This document shows, piece after piece, positions 14,765 to 28,946 of a DNA stretch of 64,000 bases. The stretch is from Amblyornis subalaris (taxonomy: Eukaryota; Chordata; Aves; Passeriformes; Ptilonorhynchidae). The position numbers were made by a program, and so were the translations under genes. The DNA lies in assembly GCA_018881555.1 (NCBI GenBank), contig JACAXG010000123.1, positions 2,488,808-2,552,807 on the forward strand, given 5' to 3'. Within the stretch, counting starts at the first letter, position 1; each line of letters opens with the position of its first letter. The notes below the pieces were generated by a model. That model did not search any database. It worked only from the letters and a program-made list of their open reading frames with translations, and was not told where the DNA came from.

Positions 14765-17516
14765 AAATAGAGAAAGAAATATAAATTTACAATGAGAATA
14801 CAGTCAGACTGTTTAAAATACGCATTGACTTTCTGGACTTAAAGTTTTACTTAGAGGTAGGTGTTGTGCATTTATATGAGCAAACTTCACTTGTGTATGG
14901 CTTTGTTCCTTCCCTCGCTGAATCTTTTTGCTCTCTGGTATTTCACAAAGTACTCATCTGACCTAGGCCACCCTCCTCTCATTTTAAAGCTTTAGTTTTC
15001 CTTAGCAGTGTAGCTACTTTCACAGCCTGTTCTTTTACCAGGCAGCTTCTAGTACAAAAATGCAATCTAGTCATGTCAATAATGGAATCAGAGAGTGCTG
15101 CAGCTTTAAATACAGGAATGCAGTTTCAGCTGATNCAGGGGTAATTATAAGTCCATACAGGGAAGGGCATTTATTAGCTTTGCCATTCAGTTGTGTGAGC
15201 ATAGGAATGGAAAGCATTATGTAAATGATTTTCTATTCCTGCAAAAATAAGCATATAAGGATTTGGAGGATTTTTCATACACATTATTTATACTGTTTAC
15301 ATTTTAATTTTAATTTGGAATCAATATTTGATATGGACAATACTGTCAAACTTTTAAAGGCCACTTACAGTCAAGAATACTTTTACTTTCTACAGAAAAC
15401 CTTTTAATGTTGCTTAGCATACATACTCATTTTTCAAGACAGATATAAAAAGATTATTCTTATAGATTATTTTAGATGACAGCTTTATACTTTGCAGAAA
15501 AACAAATTCCTGAAGCTATGGGCAATAACAGAAGTGTGTACAGTTTTGTATTTGTAACTCGTAGTCCAGGCTTATGCTTTTTTAAATTGCATTTCTGAAT
15601 GAATGTCACAGAAGAACAGAATTACTTCTTAAAATACATAAATCCATAGAAAATTCAAAATACTTATACAGAAATATTTTAAACAATTCTGTTTGGACAG
15701 CTTTTGTATTACACCTTACCTAAAAATAACTTCAGAACTAGACTAATAAATACTCTTTAAATTATCTGGGGGAAATGGACTTTTGTTAACAGAGGAATAG
15801 CTCCTGAAGACCAACTACTGTGCTTTTAGAACTTTTCTAGGCTTGCCAGTGTAGGCATCTGTCATATGAGTTTCCCCTTGCTACCCAACAAATGGCCTGA
15901 ACTTAATTCAGGAGGGAACATTCAAGCTGTCAAGTCATACAGAAGCTATTTACGATCACCAAAAAAATGAACAGATANATGCAGAAGGCTTTATACATTT
16001 TCCCAGTGAAAGCACGGTAATGTCAAAAGTTTAAATATTAAACGAATTTTTGCTCTTTGCATGTAAACCATGAGAAAAAATGTTTCAAAATCTCTGAATG
16101 AAAACAGTAACATGGTGAGAAAAAATAATTTTAGCACTTCCTCCTATTTTTGATAATCCATGGATGACTTCTAACACCAGAAGAGGTGTTATTCTTAATC
16201 ATATCCGAGTTAGAAGCAAATAAAAATTTGTAGGGATATTTACCAATGAACATATTAAAGCAAGGTCATCAATTNTGGTAATTCAGAGGGAAGTTTGTAA
16301 TTCAGTTTTAGTTTATATGAGAAGAATAGCATAATAAATAATAATACAGTACAATTTTCCAGATTTATTATGTAGCTTCTAACACACATAATGTGGAAAA
16401 ATTACATAAAAATATGTATGCCCTTAAACAAACAAATAAAATAACACACTTGCGTGCACACATACACATCCCCCAAAACCCCCAAACAAACAAAAAGGAG
16501 GCAATCATTACAATTAAATACAGAGTTCCAGATTTCCATTTAGTAAGTGGGAATCCACATCTATGAAGCCTACACAAACAAGCATAGAGACTTGTTTAAA
16601 GCTTAGACTTATAAATTAAAATTTGACCCCATACTAATGTGCACCTCTAAAAACAAACTGTTCTGTGTCTGTAATACGTAATCATGGGTTATTTCAGGTT
16701 TGGAAGAGGTCTGTGAAAACTGTTTTGAAGTAATGACTTAGGTACCTTTATAATTCTTGCAAATAATGAATAGTAATTTCTATTACTAACATTTTCTCCT
16801 CCAATTTCAATGAATTCACCATTTGACACATTTTCATGAAGTAAAAAAATCAGCAGTTTTCTAGGTTTCAATAGGCTACTTATACCTCCTTTGTGGAAAT
16901 AAAACATGGCACCAAATGCTTTACTACATATTCGTAAGAAACACAATTCACTTGAAGTCTAACGAATTTGTATTTTAACATATAAAATATTGAGAATTGA
17001 AAAGCTCAATTTCCCTAAGATTGAAAAAAAATTAATCACCCATATGACAAGGAAATACTAAACATACCACCCAGGTTACTGTTGTCCTCTTGAATACAGC
17101 ACAAATCCTGATTCCGTTGATGAAATTAAGTTAAGCACAGAAAAAAAGCCATGTTTGTGATAGACAAACAATGATAATACATTGGCATTTCCTGTTCATC
17201 ATATCCTACCTAGGCANAGTGAAATAGAGGGGTCCTGGACAAAAATAAGGGACCATTTAATTCCTTTAGGGGCATTCTCACTGACATGATGTTAATGGAG
17301 GAATTAGATCTGACTTCTACATCACTAAACAACTAATCACTTACTTCTACACTAATCAATTAAGTGCANTGGGGTCTGCAGTGGATCAGGCAGTGACAAT
17401 GCTCTCCCATCGTGNCCAGTCTCTCTGTCCACTGATTGTAAGTTCAAGTATCTGTTTCTTTGGAAAAGCAAAAAAAACCCCTGCCATGCTTTACAAAGAA
17501 GACAAAACAAAACCAG

Positions 17517-17538
17517 AAACAAACAAACAAACAAACAA
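17517..17538. repeat. (AAAC)5 microsatellite
   Basis: Five perfect AAAC units run from 17517 to 17536, preceded by a looser A/C-rich tract from about 17470. Such A/C-rich runs may be remnants of retroposon tails, but no element body is visible next to it. Confidence 0.9.
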
Positions 17539-18166
17539 TCCCCACATTACTACCACCAACTACTAAGAACTGGAATTTGACAGAAATTTGTATCAGAGTT
17601 TAACTGATTCCTGGCAAACTTGGCAGAATTACACACTGCTTTGAATGTATATTACACAATACTTTGAAGTATCTGGTGCTGGAAATAGAGTCAGAAGTAG
17701 ACTCTTGGATTATGAGCCATGGAGCTAATTCAGTACTTCACTTGATGTTTAAATCTGATCTATAGGTCAATATAACCATTGAAATACAAAAGGGATTGTA
17801 TATATGTAAACATAAAATATGTTTACCTGCTTTGAGAACTGTTGCTAGGGAAAGAACTTTGCTCTGGGACTTTGAAGACTGCAAACTGATTTATGCTATG
17901 GAAAGATGCATGCCTAAGCAAATTCTGCTACTATAAGGGAAATACCTGTGCTTGGTCAGGCTACAAAAAAGGTGATAGGACTTTACCAATACCTTTATTA
18001 GAGGTGGATTAAGAGTACATTATCTTCTTTTGTTAAAGAAGGCACATAATCTTATCAATAACTCCATAGCACTGGCAACAAAGGCATAATCAATAGGATA
18101 TGAAGACAGATCATCTTGCAATCTTAACTTAATATACATTAGTTCACACTACAATTACCAATTGGT

Positions 18167-18192
18167 TACCAATGCAGTTACTAGCATTGGTA
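18167..18192. repeat. 9-bp inverted repeat
   Basis: taccaatgc (18167-18175) and its exact reverse complement gcattggta (18184-18192) flank an 8-base loop. An extra accaat motif lies just upstream. It is a modest potential hairpin, and chance is plausible. Confidence 0.6.
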
Positions 18193-20125
18193 CTCCAACT
18201 GTTTTAAATTCAGCAATTTCCATGAAGACACTTGGCCATGACCTCTTCTGTCTGCTATCCACATAGTAATAAAAGAGGCAGACCATATTCCTAATTCTCA
18301 GTTTCTCTAAAAGGTTGTATCTAAGAAGTTATTTAGATTTTGAAATGGACAGTGATGTGAGAACTTTGAGTATACATACCAACATCTTACAGAATAACAG
18401 TTCAGGTGAGAAATTATTATTTTCTGTCCCTTTCTCAACTTACACAATAAGAATTCCAAGTAGAACCCTTTGCAATGAACTGAAAGAGCTCTTCACAGAC
18501 TCTAGTTAAGTAAAGACTCAGAGATGGACTTCTCAGAGACTGTAATATTTCTAGACACTTCAGGAAGTGCATAATATTTAGCAAAAGTGTGAAAGGAGCT
18601 CCAGGTGGCTGTATGGCAAATGTCAAATATGAGAAAGTCCACGGGAAAGCCTCTGTTTCTGCTTGAATTGCAGCCAAGTGGACCTTTCATAAGAAAAAGG
18701 GAGTTAGTGATGGTGTTCCCTTATGCACCAGACGTCTTTGAGAGCAGACTGGCAGTTCCTTGAATCTTTCAGCTTCTGACGAAAAAAGACTGTTATTGTA
18801 AGGTCATGTCCTCATTAGAACATCTAATTTTTGGAGATTTGTTTCCAGAGACAAAGTGTAAAGTTTAAGAAAGAATAGAGGCAAGTTAACTTCTTCAGTA
18901 CATGAAAGTCAGAATTCTCTTTAGGTAAAAGCTTCAGATGGATCCTACCACTTGTCCTTATGGAAAACAGCGCAAAGGAATTAACTGTAAGAGTNGGAAT
19001 CTCAGCTGTCCTTGTTGCAGAGGAGAGATCATAAAGACTGTTTTCAGAGATAAATGCAGAAGACAGCATTCAAAAGATTCAAAAGGCTGTCACATCAGAA
19101 GATAAAGTACATGAATTGTTCGTCTTTGACAATAGGCCAACTATTAGTAGCCTAGCATGATTTGCAGGGATTTCTGATGTGAAAACTGAGTGATGGAACA
19201 TCCTGCAGAGTGCGAGTTGCAAAGCAATCTCCCTTGTGGAAGCAAGGGGGTTACTGAACTTCAGTTTAAGCATTTAGATTCTTATATTTTAAATAAGGAT
19301 TCAGCATGAATCACTTTTTTTGCAAATATATGTAAGGTTGTTGTCATAAAACCCCTTAAGGGACTTGGTTCTATAGTCTCTAAATACAGTTAAGATTGTA
19401 TCTCGTCTGAAGTGTATATTGTGAAAAGTCTCTGAGAAGACTGAATGTCCAGAAGTTGGACTGTGTAGCTGTGGGGTACACTATACGAAGCCTGTTTGAC
19501 AGATATACTAGACTTCCACAGGCACTGCAATTTTGACTGGCAAACTGAAAACCTGAAGAACACTTTAAAAAGAAAACATAATGGTTGTTGCTATAAGAGT
19601 GGAGGAGGTAGAGTTCTCTAGTGTATCTTTATACAATTTTTAAGTTGAAGACAGATTTTGTAGTGCTGATAGCATAAGTGCCAGGGGATACTTGACACTA
19701 ACCCTTAGTTATTGAACATTGGGATTCTCATTGCTTTGCCTGGGCAGAATTTATATCAGAAGAGCTATAGCCCATACAGATATAATCTAAGGGAAAAGAT
19801 TGTTCTTGGTGGGAATATAACAGAAGATCTTGGGGTAGAGATTTTGGCTGAACCAGATCTGTTGGGTGTTAAATGNAGACAGAGTAACATGTTCTGAGGA
19901 AGTGTCTTCTCAGGTCAAGTGCTGCCACTGTTGATTACACAGTGGTGTCAAAGGCATTGACTATATCCTTAACTGGTGTGCTAGACACAAATTTACTTTA
20001 ATGTAGTACAAAATCAAGATGTCTCCTAAAAACTGGTAGGACAAGATCTGAAAAGAACTCATTTGGAATAGTAACTTTTATTTTTGTAATTAGCAGACCC
20101 ATTTCAATGTGAAATTGAAATGAAT

Positions 20126-20152
20126 TGAAAAGAAAAGAAAAGCAAAGCAAAA
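20126..20152. repeat. A/G-rich (AAAAG)n-like simple repeat
   Basis: Short purine-rich tract built of gaaaa and gcaaa units. It is a low-complexity sequence with no associated element. Confidence 0.7.
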
Positions 20153-23100
20153 TTACTTGGGAAAAACATCAGTTTTTTTTAGTATAAGCCCTGAAAGAAA
20201 TAGGTTAACTTACTTCTTCCTGTAGCAGGACCTTACTGTAGAGGACAAAGAAAGAAAACATCTGCATTTTCTCCTGGCTTAGTCTATCTATTCTGTTAGA
20301 TATAGCCCCACAAGAAGCTGGGCTTTACAAAATGTTCCATGTAGGATCTAGGAGAGCATCAATGTTTCTGTTTTCAGAGTAATGATTTTATCTATAAAGG
20401 AAAAAAGAAGTGGTAAGAAATGTCCGTTATCAATTGACATGATTCCAACCAAAGCTTAAGAATGAACTCTTCCGTTCTTCTAAGGGCTTGTACTTTACCT
20501 GTGTTTGAGACTTGAGTTCCACAGGGTTCTCAGCACTGACAGTCTTCTCTTTTTCAAGACATAGAAATAGAAGTGGAGAAAAGTGAAAGGAATGAGTCCC
20601 TCAACTCCATTTCTACATCAGCTGGCTGGACAGATGATTTGGCAGCTGATGAACAAGCAGCATCTTCATCAGCACAGCTAAATTTTTAGGCCATGCATAC
20701 TGACATAAAAGTGACAAATATGTGTGCATGCATGCAAGGGGAATATAATATATGCATTGGGGTGTTCTTAGGAGATCTCCTATGGAGAAATTTTGTGGTC
20801 TCAGAAGAATTGCAAGGGTGTACTGCTACTAAGGGAAGCTGAGTTTAACACATGATGCTATGTTTCTTCTTTCCACATGCCCATAACTTAACTGAGGAGC
20901 TTCATGTGGCTTTTGAAGTGGCTCAGATGCCAACATCTCTTCATGTCCTGTTCTAAAGATGGCATGACAGAGTTAAGAGAATTGGCCAAGAGACAGCATT
21001 ATTTTCCCTGATTTCGTCAAAGAAACTGGAACAGGTTTTTGGGGAGGAGGGCTTCAAAATCTCAAACAGCATCAAAGATGCATGCATGAAGCTAGGAATT
21101 TAGTTTGGTTTAAAAGCCAAGATAGGAAAAGAAATGTGCAAGACTGATGGAAAAGCAGGTAGCTAACGCAGAATCATCAAGGTGCTACAAAGAAGCAGTG
21201 GACTAGAGCAGACTTCAAGAATCACAAGAAGAAAAGCTCTGATCTGGCCAAGCACTGAGAGGAATTAAGCTGAAACTGAAGCTCTGTTCATTATGTGGAC
21301 AGCAAAGGCTTTAAAATGTTCCCTCATGGACACAGCTTACATAAAAGCTCCATGGCATGACTAGGATAGTGCTACCCAGAGTCCACTAACAGCAAACATA
21401 AGTACTGTAAAATTGTACATCACAGTTGTTTCCTGCAAGAGAGGTATTCCCACGTTTTGTCTTAACTAATGGCATGTATAAAAACATCATTTGAAATGTC
21501 TGATTTTGTTCAAGGGTTCCTTCCTTTCTTTCCTACATGTACCACATCAACAGTATATCATAACAACACTGGGCAAAACACAATTGTAAGTTAAATTACA
21601 AAGAAATTAAAAGATTTTCTACATAAAATTATGCCTATCTGCATGATTCTGAAAACATCAGGCTTTAAGATCACATTCCACAACAAATAAACCCTGCTGA
21701 GAAATTAGCTAACCTTTTCAAAGAAAACAAAACCAATGCTCTCATTAAGCAGCCTGTAAAAAAATTAGGAAAATAAAGACTATATACAGAATTTAAACTA
21801 CAAATATCAAAATGCCATTACCAGTTTATGATGTTTGTACAAACAGATTGTAGTAAGGCAAGTGTTTACACTTGTTTGTATGTTCTTAATTACACTTTTT
21901 AAAAATAATTTTTAAAAGTTCTGTAAAAGCAATGTTTATACTACATTCAGAAGTACTAGTACAGTTCTTTCAGAGAATTCAAAACTCATTTAAAATGGAA
22001 CACAGTCAGGGGACTGGGATGAATCAGATTTGTTCTGTAATATACCTCTGGAATTTTGGAGAGCAAGCTGATGAGCTGACTTGTGAAAAGTATGATGCAG
22101 TTGACACAAAACCCAAGACTGGTGACAATAGTGTGACAAGGAATTCATTACATCCTTTCTTTTGCCTCAGGTTGAATTCTGAAAGCACTGATTACAACAT
22201 GGAACATNAACCAATGCATGCGATAGTAAGAAAAGGGAATACATGTAATGTGGGTTGTTCTAATAAAAATTATCCTTGTTACTACATAGTAAAAGGACAG
22301 TGAAACTAAGAGATTTTCTCAAGGCTGCAAGCAACTTCTTAGCAGGAAAAATGCAACTAAGACGGAATAACTTCTAATGACAGTTGTAAACAATGTGATA
22401 CAGAGCACTGCAAAGCCCATTTTTAGTGTCAATGAATTTTAATTTATTACCACTAAATTACAAATTCATATAAAAAGGGATTAATACAGGTAGGTAGCTT
22501 TTATTTGAAACTGTATAAAAGTCACATGTTTATAGAGATTTTAGTAATTTAAAAGATATAAATTCAGAGCTGCTGTTTGATCAGAGTTATGCAGACAGTA
22601 TTAGGAAAAGGAACATTTAAATGTTCATAGATATGAATATATCTATATTACAACTGGTACTACAAGTACCATGGAATGCCTGTGTTAGGCATGAAACACA
22701 TGAAAGCATGTGTTATATACACATTTTGCCTACAGCTGCCTGAAAAGCGAGTATTTTTGGTCTGATGAACATTAATATGTCATGAAGGTAAGTGCCTTCA
22801 CTACTTCACTACTATATTTGCATTTAATACTTGTTCAGACATTATTATTAAGAGATGGAAAGTTTTTAGCAGGGTGGTTCAATTTTCTTCACTGTTAAAC
22901 ATTTCAGGTTCTTTTTTTTATTGACTATCTGAATTGCAGTAGTGGGAAAATCACTCAATTTCTGATGCTCTTGATAGTTAACACCTCTTGTCCTGCAGGG
23001 CAGAAGTACAGCAATTAAGTATGTACACCTCCTGACCTTTATTTAACAGAGTTCATTTTGGTGCATAGATACAAATTTTTACAGCACTTGAAATTACCAA

Positions 23101-26100
23101 AGCAAGCCCTGGATTTTTTTGGTTCTTCATATAATGTTTGTTCTAACTCTGTAGCAGCTTCATTAAAGGTGTAGTTGCAAGTTTCTACTAAATTATAGTT
23201 AATATTTTTTGTTGTTTCCACAGAAACACATATTTTTTTGTTGCTTTCTTTTTTTTTCCGAGGAAGGCNAGAGTGAACTGCGACTTATAGCCGTTGGTAA
23301 AAGACAACATATAAACTACAGAAACAGTTTTAAATGAAACTCTCCATTGTAAAGCTTTGGTTTTTCTTCTTGCAGCAAAGACTCATATCAGAAGGATTAT
23401 TTCCTCTCTAAACCATTACAGAAACATTTAGGTGAAAAATTATTTTCTTTTTCTCTCTCTTAAATCACTGAAATTGCATGAAGTCTGGTCCTTCTGCATA
23501 GAGATCAGGAAAAAAAGAAACATTTCTCTTTTCTGCTCACTTTTGCAGGTGGATTGTGTAAATGAAAGAAATGAAATAATTCAAGAACATGCAACTGTGA
23601 ACAATAACCGAAACAAGCAATTTCTCCTCTGGTTTATTTTGTTTGTTATTTCCTCTAAAACTCAAATATTCGTCAGGATGGCACTACTAAGACAACAACT
23701 CTTTTATTTCTAATTAGGTGGTTGTGTTGTCTTTAGCACAAGGCACAATGGGTGAATTTCATTTTCACTGAGAAAAAGCATTGCATCAAGAAGTGCTCTT
23801 CTAAGGGCTTAAAGAACTCCTGCCCATAACATGCACATTATGAGTACTTCTGTTGGTATTTCAAGGTATTACGTGGCCATGGTTAAAAAAACTCCGCTGG
23901 AAAGGCTCACAAATTAGATACACAACAGTGATATGTGAGAACAGCCTTATTTGACACAGTCTGTCTTTGATACCTCTGGTAAATCAAGAAGAGTCCACAG
24001 CTACCTCAAGAAAATGAAGTACCTTCTTGTATTCCAGGGACCCCTTTTTGGGATGCATGGATTGAACGAGTCGATTCATGCCTAGAGAAACTAGACAAAA
24101 GAATTATTTTTGTTCCACTACATGAAGCAACTGTATTTGTCCATGGATATTCTGATGCCCAAGCATTGGAGAAGCCTCATGAAGCTTTTCTCTTCACATT
24201 TCCGCTGTCCAGGCAAAAAGAACAATAAATAGTGGTATAAAATGAAATTATATTATTAAGAAAACTGAATAATTTAGGTGCTTATATTTAGGTACTATGG
24301 CTTATAGCACAGTATTCCTAAAAACACTCAAGGAATCTTAAACACATACATGATAAAGGAAAATGAGTTTTGCAAATATTATATCATTTACAAAGGTATG
24401 GAGAAAGCCAGAACTATTGCATTCGTAAGGGCAGAGCACAGTCTGTTCTTTCCTTTCCGAACTGAAGGTCAATTTGGATTTTGATCAGTATGAAATCATA
24501 CTTTAGATATAGATTCTTTAGGTTTCATACTCTAGAACCTTTAACATCACTCAATATTATTAACATGTACTTAAATGTTTGGCTTTTTTTCTTAATTATA
24601 AACAAAAACGGTAATTGTGACCACAAGATTACGAGCAAACCCTGAACATAACAATAATGTAGTTACTGTGTGCCTCATCTCTCCCTCCCTGCTCTTTATC
24701 TGGTAATACAGTACAAAATCAAAGAGAATCATTCTGTATCTGAAAGCAGCAGCAATATCCAGCTGAGTCAAAAGAAAACTCCATTGGGCTGGAAGGCGGG
24801 TAGAGAAAGGCTGAGTGTAGGTTGTCTCCACACTGAGTCAAATTTTATTCTGACAGAAAAGAGTTGAAAAACCAAGAGACATTTTATCTTTCTTTTGTTC
24901 ACCCTGAGAGCCTACAGTTCTCTGCTAAATACATTACACTCTGTTCTTTGCTATAAATAATATAAATGCTTTAACAAAATTAAATTAGGCTAGAAGACCA
25001 CAAGAGGCTAGAAGAAAAAGAATAAATTATAGTATTTGGAAAATTCTGAAAATAACTTAGAAAGTTAAACATATATGTGCTTACATTCCTATTGCCAACA
25101 AAGTAATTAATAGATGTAAATATGGAAAGGTGTAACACTTAGTTTTCAGTCATAAAGTAAGTTGTTTTAGTGTCAAGCAGGAGACATTACTTGGTAACTA
25201 GGTAAAAACAGGACATGACCAAACATATATAGAAAAATACCATTATTAAACTGTCTTGATAGAGATCTCAAATTATTTCTCTTGAAAGTAAAGTAAGGCA
25301 TCTTGTCACATGAAAGGCACTGATTATTTTACTGTTACTTTGAATGTGCACGTATCTACTGAAAAGTAATTGCCTAAATCTGTAGTGTGAACTGCGATAG
25401 ACCACTGCTTCAGAAAATCTGTTCCCTTAGAAGCATAGAACTGACTTCTTCCTATTACTGTAGTAATCAGCAACTATCAGTGTTTTTAAAACAAAGTAAT
25501 TTAAGCCAAAGGAAAAAGAGAAGTGAAGAAAGAAGAACCAGGGAAGGTAAAGAAAACTAGAAGTATTCTAAACAGAATGGCAACGTACCTTCTGAGTTAT
25601 AAGATGCAATGCATTAGATTTGCTCAATAGAAATGTTTATGTACTCTGAATTTGGATCCTTTTTGTCTCCCCTCTACCCAAGCTGTACAAGTATAGACCT
25701 AAGTTCTGCAGCAAAACTATTTCAGTTTGATTCATTTGCTGCATACAGTCACAACTGCAGATCTAAAAGTCAGAGATAAAAATTATTAGTTTTCAGTGTA
25801 AGGCTTAATTTTAATCTGTTTTGAACTCAATTAGACACTTCAACATCTGCAGTGAGTTTTGAAAATTTTAAAAAGATCATTATTTTATGAAACCAAGAAG
25901 TCACATTTTCAAATTACACTTCTATACAAATAATGTATAGGAATTTTCCAGCTATGTTTTAGATAATTCTGCCTATTCACACTATTGTTAAGAATACTGA
26001 GAAACTGTAACTTTGTCATCAAGAAAAGTTCGCACATTTTAAAAGGTGATTGTTGTATAAATTATGTGTCACAAGCATCAGTAAGTGACTGCTGTGAATT

Positions 26101-27630
26101 TTAGTAGTAATTGAACATGACTCTGCTATTCCAAAGGGTCTATGTATAATATGTAAGTCCACACACACAGTGAATACCATTTAAACATGACGTCTGTTTG
26201 TCAACTGTAAGTGACATGCCAGAGTGTTCTGAGATCAGAGGAAACTGGAGTATCTCTGACTCCAGCTAAGAGTAACTGCAGCTTCCTTCTGGCCTAAGAC
26301 AGCTAAGGATACATTAAGCCCCCCTCTTGACTGACATTTCCTGAGCGGCTGCAGCAGCACGCGACACAGCTTGGGAAACCTTATGGAATACTCAAACTTG
26401 TGTTTGATAATCAACAGAGATACGTTGAAGAAGCACATGTTGAAGAAGGATGTACACCAATGTGTACCCCACCACTTTGAAAATGACTACTGTTAAAGAA
26501 AGTTGTGGCTTACTAACCGCACTGTAAGACAATGAAGTACCTTTTAAGGAGAATTGGTTGAATATGATCTCTAATAGTAAATGAACATTTCTAAGCAAAT
26601 TTCTCCAGATAATTCAAAAATGTCACTTCCCTTTCCTGAAAAATGGCAACTCAACAGACAAAAGCCTGCTGCAACATTGGGAAATAAACTTGGCAGGAGA
26701 CAAGAGGGTACTTTCAAAATATGACAGTGGTAATATTATTATTACTGTTATTATCCATAATGATTATGAAAAATAAAAGAAGTTAAGATTAATAAACTGT
26801 TCAAAACCAAAGATCAGTCATGTAAAAACACTCCTACTGAAACTGCTGTATAAGGTTAAGCATGAAGCAGTGGAGTTTCACTGGAGAACTAAGCCAATAC
26901 ATCCTGCACTGCTGGCAAAGCATTCAGTGTGCTCTCATCCCAGGAAAAGAAAATGGCTTAATTTCAGGGGTATTATGACCAGTTTTATAATTTCATAGAC
27001 ACTATGAGATATTTCTAGGTACCAAACAAGGGAATCCAACCTAATGGTGTTCATGTGGTTGAAGCAACAAAAGTACCAGAGATAGCTGAAAATATCCTTT
27101 TATAATTTCTGGAAACATAAGTTCCATAAAGTTTCTGAAAGAATACCTTAGTTCAAAATTCCACAGGTGAAGAGAAGAGCATGACATAAATATAACTGGG
27201 TAATCAATGCTCCAAGATGAAGAGTTTTAATTTTCTACTTCATTTTTTTAAAACAGTATGTTCATAATTATAAAATGATAATTATAAAATCTCCAGATTA
27301 GATAACTGAAAATTTAAATTAAACAGATAATGAAAATTTGTTCAAAATCAAAAAAGCAAGTTGTGTAATTTCATTACAAAGAACGGTTGGGGTGTTTATC
27401 AACACTGATTATGTCAGTAACGTAAACAGCTCCAAATGCTCTTAACCTATTTCTCCAATATATTTTTTAATAAATACGCATACTTATTTTTAGAGTTTAA
27501 ATTAATTTATAATATTAGGTTTTAATCCATAGTGGTATGTAAGTAACCATTTTGATCCAGTACCTGGCTATACACATTCCCCAAGTTGCCATTAAAGTTA
27601 TGAGGAAGCACTGTAAAATATTGAGGGGCA

Positions 27631-27729
27631 CTTAGCTATAACACCTATAGCTAAGCTACAACGTCTTTAGCTACGACATAGTTAAACTACAAAAAACATT
27701 TAGTTAGGTTACTAACTAAATGTTTAACT
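27631..27729. repeat. Cluster of perfect inverted repeats (TTAGCTA/TTAGTTA motif)
   Basis: Two perfect hairpins lie within 100 bases. The first has a 10-bp stem, cttagctata (27631-27640) with tatagctaag (27646-27655), and a 5-base loop. The second has a 14-bp stem spanning 27694-27725 around a 4-base loop (core acatttagttag/ctaactaaatgt). An alternative outer pairing joins agttaaac (27680-27687) to gtttaact (27722-27729). The DNA between them is a degenerate array of the same ttagcta/ttagtta words in both orientations. It could be a cruciform-prone low-complexity tract, a decayed short inverted-repeat element, or part of a structured RNA. I cannot name a family. Confidence 0.75.
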
Positions 27730-28440
27730 AATGTTAAAAGAAAATCCTTCAATCAAACATGACAGAAGGCACTTTGAACAGAAGCTGTGGACTATCCTGC
27801 CCTTGCTGTTGAAACTACACTGCAGAGAACCGTACTTTTAATGGTTGTCTTTTATTTGTTTCCTTTTGCAGTCACAAATTAGTAAGCAGAAGCAAATAAC
27901 AGAACAAATATGAACTGAAAATAAGGGATTGATTTACAGAAAGGTAAAATGGAATAGCTAAGCAAGAGAAGAGTAGTTGCCTTGAAGCAGTATAGTGTGC
28001 CAGGGAGAAATAGCAGCAGCTCAAGTTGCAGCTCAGAGAGACTTTCACAAATGACACTGGCCCACCTGCTGTATGTCATTTTACAGCAATTCCACAAGCA
28101 TTTGAATACAATGGAATACTCATCATCTTCATGTAAAATGCATGACAAAGTCCCTCTACTTAAATTGCATATTACCATGAGCAGGAATAAGGTAGGTGGC
28201 TTTTTTCCACAGTTTGTATAAAAATAAAACAGCTAGAAATCCTACACCTAACTTACTTAACATTGTTTATTTGGTAAGACTTTTGAATATTGGAGCATAA
28301 AATGGAAATATGGGGAAATTTTATTCCCAAATGAAAAAAAAAAGAAGACAAAAATAAAGAAAGTCTAAAGAATATCTTTTACATGCATGACAAAAAAATA
28401 AACCCTATTTTACCCAGTGTATATCAAGGGAAAATCCTAT
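27730..28440. other. AT-rich noncoding stretch
   Basis: No recognised feature. Open frames of up to 99 codons occur on the minus strand at 27872-28178, overlap each other and match nothing I know. An A-rich tract lies at about 28334-28360. Confidence 0.5.
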
Positions 28441-28607
28441 GAGGAAATGGGGGGCCTGTAGGACCAAAAAATATTGAAGTTTGGAAAGGAGCATTTCTAA
28501 AAGATAAAGATAAAAATGAGCCANTATGGTCAGATTTTCCAGTATGGAATCTATTAATAAATCTTAAAACTTTTTTAGATCAGATGAAAGAAAAGTGGGA
28601 ACTGTGA
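28441..28607 (+). other. Short stop-free, Trp-rich frame; possible decayed coding remnant
   Basis: The plus-strand frame from the TGA at 28440-28442 to the TGATGA at 28603-28608 has no stop for about 53 codons. It encodes an unusually Trp- and Lys/Asp-rich peptide (EVWKGAFLKDKDK, then WSDFPVW), which looks more protein-like than neighbouring frames. One N lies inside. The next open frame (28654-28857, 67 codons) is in a different register. I recognise no family. A retroelement gag or pol remnant is possible, but no diagnostic motif (zinc knuckle, protease or reverse-transcriptase box) is visible. Confidence 0.12.
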
Positions 28608-28946
28608 TGATAGTAAGACCTTTGGAAATNATCAAAGACTGAATCTTAAGTCTATGTGGCAAATCGTGGAAGTGATAATAAAGAAATTCCTTGTATTCCC
28701 ACAGATAGGAAGAAAGATAGAACTTACGATTCAGGAAAGAGGGGTCAAAGATGACTCTTTCCCACTATGGGGTCATGAAAGGAGGGTAAACAAACCTTTA
28801 CTCAAAAAATATCACTACCTTATGAAAATAACTTCAGAAAATCTTCCAGCTTTTTGAGGAAGGAGGATGTATTCTATGAGAAGAATACAAGAAGCTCTCA
28901 GTATTCTTTCCCTGTCTTTCTCAAAGCAAAGTTCAGGAACTTCTAG

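Larger units (their letters stand above)
12640..27630. other. AT-rich noncoding stretch, no gene recognised
   Basis: I see no recognisable exon, RNA gene or retroposon 3' end. The longest open frame is 123 codons (plus strand, 21932-22303, containing one N) and matches nothing known. Simple-sequence content is listed separately (14671-14764, 17517-17538, 20126-20152). A 9-bp inverted repeat with an 8-base loop lies at 18167-18192. The 18-21 kb part is slightly less AT-rich than its surroundings, but I could not tie it to any gene. Confidence 0.6.

Noticed and set aside
19712..19897. 61-codon frame with a faint enzyme-like segment (EILAEPDLLGV)
   Set aside because: The resemblance to PLP-dependent decarboxylase motifs is a few residues only, the frame is interrupted by an N and no neighbouring exon supports it.
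21932..22303. 123-codon plus-strand frame as a gene
   Set aside because: No recognised domain, one internal N, and a length expected about once or twice by chance in a window this size and composition.
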